From an uncultured Flavobacterium sp. (lineage in GTDB: Bacteria; Bacteroidota; Bacteroidia; Flavobacteriales; Flavobacteriaceae), in NCBI RefSeq assembly GCF_951805225.1, contig NZ_OX638201.1, positions 620,001 through 684,000 on the forward strand: a stretch of 64,000 nucleotides of DNA, written 5' to 3'. The position numbers were made by a program, and so were the translations under genes. Shown one piece after another: positions 40,428 through 47,464 of this stretch. The notes under the pieces were generated by a model. That model saw only the letters and a program-made list of their open reading frames with translations, did no database searches and was not told the origin of the DNA. Position 1 is the first letter of the stretch; the number at the start of each line of letters is the position of its first letter.

Positions 40428-41816
40428 ATGAAAAAAACGATTCTTTTGACTGTTTTGGTCTTAAACGGATTGACATCATTTGCACAATCAAACGATGAAA
40501 AAAACATTAAATTATTCTATAAAAAAGCTTTAACCGAAGCAAAATGCTACACTTGGTTAGAATATTTGTCTAACGATATTGGTAGTCGTTTATCAGGTTC
40601 TTCAAGTGCCGAAGAAGCAGTTCAGTACACGAAAAGACAATTAGAAACCCTTGGACTTGACAAAGTATATTTACAAGAAGTTATGGTTCCGCATTGGGTT
40701 CGTGGCGAAAAAGAAACGGCATATATCTTAAATGGAAAAGAAAAAACTGTTGTACCAATTTGCGCTTTAGGCGGATCTGTTGCAACACCAAAAACAGGAC
40801 TTACTGCAGAAATTGTAGAAGTACAAGGTATCGATGAATTAAAAGCTTTAGGAGATAAAGTAAAAGGTAAAATTGTGTTTTTTAACAGACCAATGAATCC
40901 TGAAAATATTGAGACTTTTGTTTCTTATGGAGCTTGCGTTGATCAAAGATTTGCAGGAGCAAAAGAAGCTGCTAAATTTGGTGCTGTTGGATCAATTGTT
41001 CGTTCGATGAATTTACGTTTAGACGATTTTCCTCATACGGGAGCACAGAGCTACGGTGATTTACCAAAAGAGCAATATATTCCAACTGCTGCTATTAGTA
41101 CAAATGGAGCAGAATTGTTGAGTAAATTATTGAAAGTTAACCCAACTTTAAAATTTTATTTTAAACAATCTTGCGAGACTTTACCAGATGCATTGTCTTA
41201 TAACGTAATTGGAGAATTAACAGGATCAGTTAATCCATCTAATATTATGGTTGTTGGAGGACATTTAGATTCTTGGGATTTAGCCGATGGTTCTCACGAC
41301 GATGGAGCAGGAGTAGTGCAAAGTATGGAAGTAATCCGCATTCTTAAAAACCTAAACTACAAGCCTAAAAATACAATTCGTGTTGTATTATTTATGAATG
41401 AAGAAAATGGTGGAAAAGGTGGAGCTAAATATGAAGAAGTTTCTAAGGAGAAAAAGGAGAATCATATTTTTGCTTTAGAAAGTGATTCAGGAGGATTTAG
41501 TCCAAGAGGATTTTCTATAGAAGCTGATGATACGAATTATAAAAAAATAAAAGATTTTGCACCTCTTTTTGAGCCTTATTTAGTGCATAGTTTTACAATA
41601 GGTCACGCAGGTTCAGATATTAGTCATCTAACTTCTAAGGCGATTGTTAAAGCAGGTTTAAAACCAGATTCACAACGTTATTTTGATTATCACCACGCAG
41701 CAAATGACAAGTTTGATGCAATAAACAAAAGAGAATTAGAACTTGGAGCAGCAACAATGACTTCATTGATTTATTTAATGGATCAAAACGGAATTACTCT
41801 TCCAACAGCGAACTAA
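40428..41816 (+). CDS. exported M28-family metallopeptidase
   Basis: From the ATG at 40428 the protein has 462 residues and a clear signal peptide (MKKTILLTVLVLNGLTSFAQ); the ATG at 40389 would extend it without benefit. A PA-like insert precedes the catalytic domain. Metal-ligand motifs are 'VVGGHLDSWDLADGSHDDGAG' (His and Asp), 'MNEENGGKG' (Glu-Glu), 'ALESDSGG' (Asp) and 'YFDYHHAAND' (His). It is a zinc aminopeptidase-like or glutamate carboxypeptidase-like enzyme of the periplasm or exterior. It follows the GH43-like gene after 97 bases and may not belong functionally to the PUL. Confidence 0.88.
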   Translation: MKKTILLTVLVLNGLTSFAQSNDEKNIKLFYKKALTEAKCYTWLEYLSNDIGSRLSGSSSAEEAVQYTKRQLETLGLDKVYLQEVMVPHWVRGEKETAYILNGKEKTVVPICALGGSVATPKTGLTAEIVEVQGIDELKALGDKVKGKIVFFNRPMNPENIETFVSYGACVDQRFAGAKEAAKFGAVGSIVRSMNLRLDDFPHTGAQSYGDLPKEQYIPTAAISTNGAELLSKLLKVNPTLKFYFKQSCETLPDALSYNVIGELTGSVNPSNIMVVGGHLDSWDLADGSHDDGAGVVQSMEVIRILKNLNYKPKNTIRVVLFMNEENGGKGGAKYEEVSKEKKENHIFALESDSGGFSPRGFSIEADDTNYKKIKDFAPLFEPYLVHSFTIGHAGSDISHLTSKAIVKAGLKPDSQRYFDYHHAANDKFDAINKRELELGAATMTSLIYLMDQNGITLPTAN

Positions 41817-41840
41817 TCAAATAAGGTTATAAAATATTAA

Positions 41841-41870
41841 AGTCCTTCGAGAAATCGAAGGGCTTTTTTT
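41841..41870 (+). terminator. rho-independent terminator after the M28 peptidase gene
   Basis: AGTCCTTCGA GAAA TCGAAGGGCTTTTTTT forms a 10-bp stem with one G-U pair and a T tract. It marks the right end of the PUL region. Confidence 0.85.
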
Positions 41871-41873
41871 ATG

Positions 41874-42179
41874 CTACATTTTTGTTACAATATTATAGTA
41901 TAAATACACAATAGGAATATTGACCACCAAAATCAGTATTTTATTGAGGATATATTTTCTTTGATTCGGTCGTTTTATAAAATTGTCAACCAAATGAATG
42001 AACATGATTAAATTGACCATTATTGCCGAAAATGCAAAAGGCCATGCTATAACCAAAATATTCGGGCTTTCGTTTGAAGCGATATAAAGTATAAATAGAA
42101 TTGTACTGATGACAAGAGTTCCAACTGCTAAAGGAGTGGCGTTTTTTTCTTCAAAAGGTTCTTCGATAATAGTTTTCAT
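41874..42179 (-). CDS. small three-helix membrane protein, unknown function
   Basis: The likely start is the ATG at 42179 (MKTIIEEPFEEKNATPLAVG), giving about 101 residues; the longer frame to 42344 overlaps the Coq4-like gene antiparallel-free but in another frame and adds an improbable N-terminus. Three hydrophobic segments (about residues 18-36, 46-66 and 80-97) are visible. I do not recognise the family. It begins four bases after the Coq4-like stop (42184) on the same strand, so the two are probably co-transcribed. Confidence 0.6.
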   Translation of the reverse strand: MKTIIEEPFEEKNATPLAVGTLVISTILFILYIASNESPNILVIAWPFAFSAIMVNLIMFIHLVDNFIKRPNQRKYILNKILILVVNIPIVYLYYNIVTKM

Positions 42180-42183
42180 AAGT

Positions 42184-42636
42184 TTAAATTTTAAAGGTTT
42201 CCTGAATAGAGTGAATTGGAGTAAATAACATTTTTGAAAAATCCAGATAGTAAAACGGAAGCGCTTGCTTTCCTCTTTTATATTGTTGTAAAAAATAAGA
42301 GAATTGATTAGGATAAAACGGAGTACCGGAAAGTATAACAACAAATAGATACATGCTTTTTTTGCCGTTTCCTAAAAGATAATATTGCATTCCAATTTCC
42401 TCAGTGACAGAAACTCCCGTATTAGTCAGAACATGAATAATATCATGATCTTCGAGTTTTGGCTGAATATCAAAATGATTTTTAGCCAGAAAAGTACCTA
42501 AACCAAATCCTAAACTTTCTTTAGGATATTGACACAATTCAGATTGATCAATTTCCCAAGGAGTATTTTTCTTGAAATATTTTTGATACGGTTTTCTAGT
42601 CCATTCATACATCTTTTCTACAAGAATATCTTTCAT
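42184..42636 (-). CDS. Coq4-like protein
   Basis: The 150-residue protein contains HDIIH at 64-68 followed by eleven residues and Glu80, which fits the HDxxHx11E metal-binding motif of the Coq4 family. The following 'MQYYLLGNGKKSMYLFVVI' also resembles Coq4. In mitochondria Coq4 functions in ubiquinone synthesis and binds a metal. Flavobacteria use menaquinone, so the substrate here is unclear. Its small membrane neighbour four bases downstream may be a partner. The assignment rests on the motif and overall pattern, so it is moderate. Confidence 0.6.
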   Translation of the reverse strand: MKDILVEKMYEWTRKPYQKYFKKNTPWEIDQSELCQYPKESLGFGLGTFLAKNHFDIQPKLEDHDIIHVLTNTGVSVTEEIGMQYYLLGNGKKSMYLFVVILSGTPFYPNQFSYFLQQYKRGKQALPFYYLDFSKMLFTPIHSIQETFKI

Positions 42637-42682
42637 ATAGTTAAAATTAAAAGTTCTTTGAAATTCAAAGTAAAATAATAAA

Positions 42683-42716
42683 TAAAAAAGCCAATCATTC
42701 TGAATTAGCTTTTTTG
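42683..42716 (-). terminator. terminator after the YiiX-like gene
   Basis: AAAAAAGCCAAT and ATTAGCTTTTTT form a mostly paired bidirectional stem. It separates the YiiX-like and Coq4-like genes. Confidence 0.65.
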
Positions 42717-42731
42717 ATAATTCTTAGTAAC

Positions 42732-43418
42732 TTAATAGTTGTCTATAATAGTTTTTAATAAATCCGAATCTGCAAGATCAACAGGAGCAACCACTTTTTC
42801 ATCTAGCGGAATATCATTGCCATATCTTTCCTTTAATATTTTTTGAACTCGAGCGTCAGTTAAATTAAAATCTTTCAATTCTCTTAGTTTTGAAAGTTCA
42901 ATACCTGCAGCATTTTTATATATTTTCCAAACCAATTCAGAACAATATATTCTTGTATCAGTCCATTCAAAATAAGAGTCATATTGTTTTCCATCAAACT
43001 GTTGGCTGTAATTTTGCATCTTTTGCACAACAATCGGAGTCAAAACCTGATCAGCATTTTTTAATCGTTTTACAACATATTTATTGTCTTTTCCGTGCTG
43101 AATCCATTCGTCAAATGGAGTCAGTTTTACTGGTTGAACAGCTTCAAAAACAAACCATTTTCCGTCTATATTGTAGATAATACCACAATGAGAAAATTTT
43201 GAATTAGTCGCAATTCTTACCGCTTCACATTGAGGAGATTGTGAAGTTTGAAAAATAATATCACCATCTTTAAGTTTAGTTTCTGCGGCATTTTCTGTTT
43301 TTTCCTTCTTCGTTTTCGAAAACGGATTATTCGGAAAAACAGACATTGCAACAAATAATGCAAGACCAAAACTTAGCAGAAATGTAATTCCCAGAAACAG
43401 ATATTTTTGTTTTTTCAT
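42732..43418 (-). CDS. YiiX/YebB-like permuted NlpC/P60 cysteine hydrolase
   Basis: From the ATG at 43418 (MKKQKYLFLGITFLLSFG) the protein has 228 residues; the longer frame to 43490 has no natural signal. A membrane or signal helix at residues 6-26 is followed by the permuted papain-like domain: 'LKDGDIIFQTS', His77 in 'SHCGIIYN', Glu92 in 'FEAVQ', and the nucleophile Cys159 in 'YCSELVW'. The order His-Glu-Cys is the permuted arrangement of this family (PF05708). Members are predicted envelope amidases or lipid hydrolases; the substrate is unknown. Confidence 0.8.
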   Translation of the reverse strand: MKKQKYLFLGITFLLSFGLALFVAMSVFPNNPFSKTKKEKTENAAETKLKDGDIIFQTSQSPQCEAVRIATNSKFSHCGIIYNIDGKWFVFEAVQPVKLTPFDEWIQHGKDNKYVVKRLKNADQVLTPIVVQKMQNYSQQFDGKQYDSYFEWTDTRIYCSELVWKIYKNAAGIELSKLRELKDFNLTDARVQKILKERYGNDIPLDEKVVAPVDLADSDLLKTIIDNY

Positions 43419-43525
43419 GTCTTTTTTTTTGAATTCTAAAAGTACTTTATTACGCTTTATGTCAATTATCTTTTTTAAATAATTTAACACAATTCAAAAG
43501 AACTTTGAATTACAAAGTAAAACAT

Positions 43526-43564
43526 AAAAAAAATAGCTACCAAATAAATGATAGCTATTTTTAA
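43526..43564 (-). terminator. terminator after the beta-barrel gene
   Basis: AAAATAGCTA and TAGCTATTTTT form a stem flanked by A and T runs, positioned just past the stop at 43583. Confidence 0.7.
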
Positions 43565-43582
43565 AAGTATTTTTAAGAAATA

Positions 43583-44488
43583 TTAGATTCTGAAAATTCC
43601 ACCAACAGCGATAATTCTTTGGAAAAAGAAGAAATCCTGTGAAGCTTTGTCTTCATTGCTTGTTGTAGTTCTAATATCCTGCATGTTGATATAACCACCT
43701 TTTAACTCACCTTGCAAATAGAAATATTTGAAGAAAGTAAAGTTAATTCCCGCTTTTGCAGATAAACCGTAGCCAGAAATGTGAAAATCATCGTGACGTT
43801 CCATTCCTAATAAAGTTGTATTTGTTTTTGGGTATAAAAGTCCCGCACCTAAACCTTCTGTTAAGTTAATCTGAACTTTATCTGTATTTGGTAAACCAAA
43901 CAATTTCGAAATATCGTCATGTCTGGAAACTTCAGTATTGATATAGTTCAAACCATCTGTATGTTCGTACATTAAAAATGCAGTACCATTTGGATTAGTA
44001 TCACCTTTTGGATACCCACCTTCAATAGCACCACCTTGAGACATATCTACAGGAGTATTATTGTAAACTCCGTTGTAAATAGATCCAGCCTGATCAGCAG
44101 GTAAATTAATATAACCAGTAACATTAGCCGTTTGATTTTGAGTCATCACATATTTCATGTGATCCCAACCAATCGAAACACTGTAGTGGTCGTTAATGAA
44201 ATATCCCATTCTAAAGTTAGTTTGCGGAATCGTCATGTTTGCCGGATTTACATAATCAATATGATATCCTTTTGGTTTATCATGAGCTTTCATATCCGCA
44301 ACCGTAAAGTTGTAATCCTTACCTCTGAAATTCACATCAGATTTAGTATAACTATCTCTGTTTCCTCCCCAAGACACGAAGAATTTTCCTTTATTATGTG
44401 CTGTGTATCTTTCTACAGCGATTTGTTCTTGCGCAAAAGTGTTTAATGAAAAACACAATAAGGCGAAAAATAAAAATTTAGTTTTCAA
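43583..44488 (-). CDS. predicted outer-membrane beta-barrel protein, probable TTG start
   Basis: Using the TTG at 44488 the protein has 301 residues with a standard signal peptide (MKTKFLFFALLCFSLNTFAQ). The only upstream ATG (44539) would overlap kdsA and give an unusual N-terminus, so TTG is preferred. The mature part is rich in tyrosine, glycine and short strands ('NFRMGYFINDHYSVSIGW', 'LSAKAGINFTFFKYFYLQG') and ends in GGIFRI with aromatic residues. This fits an outer-membrane barrel of unknown function. It begins 19 bases after the kdsA stop and is likely co-transcribed with it. Confidence 0.7.
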   Translation of the reverse strand: MKTKFLFFALLCFSLNTFAQEQIAVERYTAHNKGKFFVSWGGNRDSYTKSDVNFRGKDYNFTVADMKAHDKPKGYHIDYVNPANMTIPQTNFRMGYFINDHYSVSIGWDHMKYVMTQNQTANVTGYINLPADQAGSIYNGVYNNTPVDMSQGGAIEGGYPKGDTNPNGTAFLMYEHTDGLNYINTEVSRHDDISKLFGLPNTDKVQINLTEGLGAGLLYPKTNTTLLGMERHDDFHISGYGLSAKAGINFTFFKYFYLQGELKGGYINMQDIRTTTSNEDKASQDFFFFQRIIAVGGIFRI

Positions 44489-44507
44489 TGAACGTAATGT
44501 ATTAAAT

Positions 44508-45326
44508 TTAAAATGAGTTAACTGTTTTTCTGATAGCAACCAACTTGGTCATTAGGCCTTCAAAATAGTCTAAATGAAGCATGTTAGCGCCATCACTTTT
44601 TGCATTAGCAGGGTCAAAATGAGTTTCGATAAAAATACCGTCAACACCAACAGCAATTCCTGCTTTGGCAACAGTTTCGATCATATCAGGTCTTCCGCCC
44701 GTAACACCTGCAGTTTGGTTAGGTTGTTGCAACGAGTGCGTAACATCAAGAACTGTAGAAGCATATTGTTGCATAGTAGGAATTCCTCTAAAATCAACAA
44801 TCATGTCCTGGTAACCAAACATAGTACCACGATCCGTAACCATAACATTCTCATTATGACAATCTAATACTTTTTGAACCGCGTGTTTCATGCTTTCCGG
44901 ACTCATAAATTGTCCTTTTTTCAAGTTTACCACTTTTCCAGTATTTGCAGCCGCCACAACAAGGTCAGTCTGACGAACAAGGAAAGCAGGAATTTGCAAT
45001 ACATCAACGTATTGTGCAGCCATTTCAGCATCTTCATTAGTATGAATATCTGTTACAGTTGGAACGTGAAAAGTTTCAGAAACTTTTCTTAAAATTTTTA
45101 ATGCTTTTTCGTCACCAATTCCAGAAAAACTATCAATTCTAGAACGGTTGGCTTTTTTAAACGATCCTTTAAATACATAAGGAATCTGAAGTTTGTCGGT
45201 AATACCAACTAATTTTTCAGCAATTCTGAGAGCCATTTCTTCTCCTTCAATAGCGCAAGGTCCCGCCAATAAAAAGAAGTTTCCGCTATCAGTATGCTTA
45301 ATTTGAGGAATATGTTGTATGTTCAT
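44508..45326 (-). CDS. kdsA: 3-deoxy-8-phosphooctulonate synthase
   Basis: The 272-residue protein is KdsA, which condenses phosphoenolpyruvate with arabinose 5-phosphate to make Kdo-8-phosphate for lipopolysaccharide. Conserved parts include 'FLLAGPCAIEGEEMALRIAE', 'FKGSFKKANRSRIDSFSGIG' and 'VTDIHTNEDAE'. Further parts are 'QIPAFLVRQTDLVVAAANTG', 'VTDRGTMFGYQDMIVDFRG' and 'DATHSLQQPN'-like 'DVTHSLQQPN'. A TACCTTTG element at 45347-45354 (minus strand) about 20 bases before the ATG is a good -7 box. The beta-barrel gene follows. Confidence 0.96.
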   Translation of the reverse strand: MNIQHIPQIKHTDSGNFFLLAGPCAIEGEEMALRIAEKLVGITDKLQIPYVFKGSFKKANRSRIDSFSGIGDEKALKILRKVSETFHVPTVTDIHTNEDAEMAAQYVDVLQIPAFLVRQTDLVVAAANTGKVVNLKKGQFMSPESMKHAVQKVLDCHNENVMVTDRGTMFGYQDMIVDFRGIPTMQQYASTVLDVTHSLQQPNQTAGVTGGRPDMIETVAKAGIAVGVDGIFIETHFDPANAKSDGANMLHLDYFEGLMTKLVAIRKTVNSF

Positions 45327-45346
45327 AATATGATTTTTTGACAGTG

Positions 45347-45354
45347 CAAAGGTA
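45347..45354 (-). promoter_or_regulatory. putative -7 element (TACCTTTG) of kdsA
   Basis: TACCTTTG on the minus strand matches TAnnTTTG and lies 20 bases before the kdsA ATG. Confidence 0.45.
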
Positions 45355-45395
45355 GTTATGATTTATGAATAGCAGATTAAGATTTAAGTTTTTTT

Positions 45396-45543
45396 TAAGA
45401 AGCAATTCCTGCTATCCACTGCAATCTTTTTCTCTAAACCCTTTTTTTCTTGGCACTTGCAGGAGCTTCCTCCGGTCGCTCTGCAAAAGCCAGAAAAAAT
45501 AGGCTTTCTCAAAAAAGGATTTCCGCTTCTATCAGGGCTAAGA
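45396..45543 (-). repeat. hairpin element, copy 5, with enlarged central stem
   Basis: Read on the minus strand it starts CTTAGCCCTGATAGAAGCGG and ends GTGGATAGCAGGAATTGCTTC. Outer GAAGC/GCTTC pairs replace the GGAGC/GCTCC of copy 4. The core is longer: TTTTTTCTTGGC/GCCAGAAAAAA encloses TTGCAGGAGC/GCTCTGCAA with one bulge. Confidence 0.8.
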
Positions 45544-45745
45544 CGTTAGTGGAATCATAGGATTTATTGAGCAATTTTTTTATATCCATATATATGTTTT
45601 AAGAAAGAGCAATGTTAAGATATTACAAAAAGTAAACCCATGATATTTATCAGGTTTAGCTTGTTTTTTTGTGTTTTCTTAAACGCTTTTCTTTTGATAT
45701 ATGCACAAGAATTTCCTCGCGCTAGCAATAGTTTTTAAAAATCAT

Positions 45746-46060
45746 TTATTCCTCATAAGATTTTTTAATATAATACTGTACAATTATAACAATTACAAGG
45801 ATTATTGAAAAAAGGAAAGAAAGCATAAAAATTCCAATAAAACCCATTCCGCATCTGTATTGTTGACCTTGAAGCTGTTCTTGAAAGTTATTTGAAGCAA
45901 TAATAAATGCAATAATTGTTAATGCAATTTGCAAAATAATGCTGATCATAGAAACAGTTCCAAATTCTAATGTAATAGATTCAGCAATTGCTTTTCGACC
46001 AAATATAATTTGAAAAACTAAGGGTAAAATGATTAAAATTAATGGAGATATTCCGAACAT
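45746..46060 (-). CDS. small membrane protein, unknown function
   Basis: The 104-residue protein is almost entirely hydrophobic, with three predicted helices at about residues 4-18, 36-56 and 74-95. It ends with a charged tail KKSYEE and has a short central loop containing QGQQYRCG. The start ATG at 46060 gives an immediate membrane segment. I do not recognise the family; a DUF4870-like or generic inner-membrane protein is possible. It is 45 bases downstream of a lipoprotein gene on the same strand. Confidence 0.5.
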   Translation of the reverse strand: MFGISPLILIILPLVFQIIFGRKAIAESITLEFGTVSMISIILQIALTIIAFIIASNNFQEQLQGQQYRCGMGFIGIFMLSFLFSIILVIVIIVQYYIKKSYEE

Positions 46061-46105
46061 TTCTGGATCGCTATTTATTAAATATTATTCTTAGATATAA
46101 AAAAA

Positions 46106-46558
46106 CTATTCTTTCTTTAAACCTAATCCCATCGGAACCATTAAAATTCCTTTTTCGTAAATATTCAAATAAAGCGTAACAGGTTTCTTTTGACCTTCCC
46201 ATCTTAACTCATAAACATTTAAAAAACCAGCGCCCATATTGCTTCTTTTAGTTGGAAAAGGACAACAGGTTTCTAATCTTTTATAGGTTATTTTTTCACC
46301 ATTTGGACCGCAAAGAGCATTTAAAAAACGAGTTTCATTCAAAGCTTCATCGGCTGTATTTCTGTAGAAAATATTAACGGGATAATCAGGATCATAACCG
46401 TATTTTTTGTCTTTACTAAAAAGAGTAATGATAAAAGTATTGTCTTTTTTCAGAACTAAATCTGGCGCATTATCGTCTACATTTTTCAAAGTAGATCTTG
46501 TACTCACACAAGAAACAGTAGTAAGGAGTAAAACGACAAAAAGGACTATTTTTTTCAT
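46106..46558 (-). CDS. lipoprotein of unknown function
   Basis: The 150-residue protein starts MKKIVLFVVLLLTTVSC, a lipoprotein signal with Cys17. The mature part includes 'YGYDPDYPVNIFYRN', 'NALCGPNGEKITYKRLETCC' (three cysteines, two adjacent) and 'YELRWEGQKKPVTLYLNIYE', suggesting a small beta domain stabilised by cysteines. From memory, relatives are sometimes labelled 2-dehydro-3-deoxyphosphooctonate aldolase, probably because they occur near kdsA; nothing in this sequence supports enzyme activity. It is likely co-transcribed with the small membrane protein downstream. Confidence 0.6.
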   Translation of the reverse strand: MKKIVLFVVLLLTTVSCVSTRSTLKNVDDNAPDLVLKKDNTFIITLFSKDKKYGYDPDYPVNIFYRNTADEALNETRFLNALCGPNGEKITYKRLETCCPFPTKRSNMGAGFLNVYELRWEGQKKPVTLYLNIYEKGILMVPMGLGLKKE

Positions 46559-46659
46559 GGGTTATGGTATTGGTCGTACAAATATAAAAGTAAATTGGTT
46601 TTAGAACAGATCAAAAAAATAAAAATGCTTAGAAAAAATCTGCTAAATCTGCAGAATCT

Positions 46660-46785
46660 GCGTGCAAAAAAATAACGCAAATCCATTTAATCAGCAACAT
46701 CTACAAATTATTTTGCCACATCAGGATAAAGAGATTAATTTAATCAGTGCAAATCCGTTTTATCAGTTAAATCCGTGAGCTATTC
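46660..46785. repeat. degenerate ATCTGCGTG/AATCCGTTT repeat region
   Basis: The gap after the lysoplasmalogenase gene contains AATCTGCGTG and repeated AAATCCGTTT/ATCAGTTAAATCCGTG text. It resembles material at 11374-11455, 49140-49260 and 61205-61240. No coding frame is visible. Confidence 0.5.
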
Positions 46786-47457
46786 TACTTTTTTAGGATT
46801 CAGTTTTAATATACCAACCACAATCAGATATTGTGCCACAAGATACGTTAGCATAATAAAAAAAGAACTTTTCTCGATTGGAGTATAAAATTTATTTACG
46901 GCCAAAATACTATCAGAAAGAACAAATACAATTGCACCTAGAAAAACATAAGAGTTCCCGGGTTTTTTCCAGACTAAAAAGCCATTAAATGCAAACAAAA
47001 GCATGATCGAAATTACAGAAGCATATATCGTTACAGGAATTTTTAAATCGCCTAAAGTTGGCAATAAAACAGAAAGCATTCCAACGAGATAACAAGCGAT
47101 TAAAATACTTCCGATGCCAAAAACAGCAATGTTTTTTTTGATTGTACCTTTAATTTGTTTGTTAAAAAGGATACAATATGTAATATGAGAAATCAGAAAA
47201 GCAACTAATCCAAGAATAAAATAGATCTCAGCAATATCAGTAAAAAGCAAAATTACATCGCCAATCCATGAAAATAGTAAAGCGGTTAGCAATGTGTTTT
47301 TGGAAGGGAACTTTCGATAAAAATAAACACCAAAACCTAATAACGGAATCAAAAGTGGCTTTAAAAACAGATTTAAGCTTTCATATCCTAAAAATAATAC
47401 AAGCAAATAGAAAGCACTAAATGCAATATAGATTTTAAAAAATGTAGAATTTCTCAT
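46780..47457 (-). CDS. lysoplasmalogenase-like membrane protein (YhhN/TMEM86 family)
   Basis: The 225-residue protein has about eight hydrophobic helices and the YhhN-family pattern, including 'LKPLLIPLLGFGVYFY', 'LFSWIGDVILLFTDI' with the conserved acidic residues, and 'VFVLSDSILAVNKF' with a conserved Asp. Characterised relatives hydrolyse the vinyl-ether bond of lysoplasmalogens to an aldehyde and glycerophospho-headgroup. It begins seven bases after the stop of the AGMO-like gene, so the two are co-transcribed. Together they suggest processing of ether lipids at the inner membrane. Confidence 0.82.
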   Translation of the reverse strand: MRNSTFFKIYIAFSAFYLLVLFLGYESLNLFLKPLLIPLLGFGVYFYRKFPSKNTLLTALLFSWIGDVILLFTDIAEIYFILGLVAFLISHITYCILFNKQIKGTIKKNIAVFGIGSILIACYLVGMLSVLLPTLGDLKIPVTIYASVISIMLLFAFNGFLVWKKPGNSYVFLGAIVFVLSDSILAVNKFYTPIEKSSFFIMLTYLVAQYLIVVGILKLNPKKVE

Positions 47458-47464
47458 AAGCGGT

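Larger units (their letters stand above)
45327..45745. other. gene-free interval upstream of kdsA
   Basis: The 419 bases include the kdsA -7 box, copy 5 of the hairpin element (45396-45543), and a bulged hairpin at 45633-45658 (TAAACC...GGTTTA). No coding frame is visible. Confidence 0.65.

Noticed and set aside
42180..42344. N-terminal extension of the small membrane protein to 42344
   Set aside because: The extra 55 residues overlap the Coq4-like coding region in another frame and look like out-of-frame translation; the ATG at 42179 gives a natural start.
46106..46558. Annotation of the lipoprotein as a Kdo-8-phosphate synthase-like aldolase
   Set aside because: The protein is 150 residues with a lipoprotein signal and has no KdsA motif. 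The genuine kdsA is at 44508-45326.
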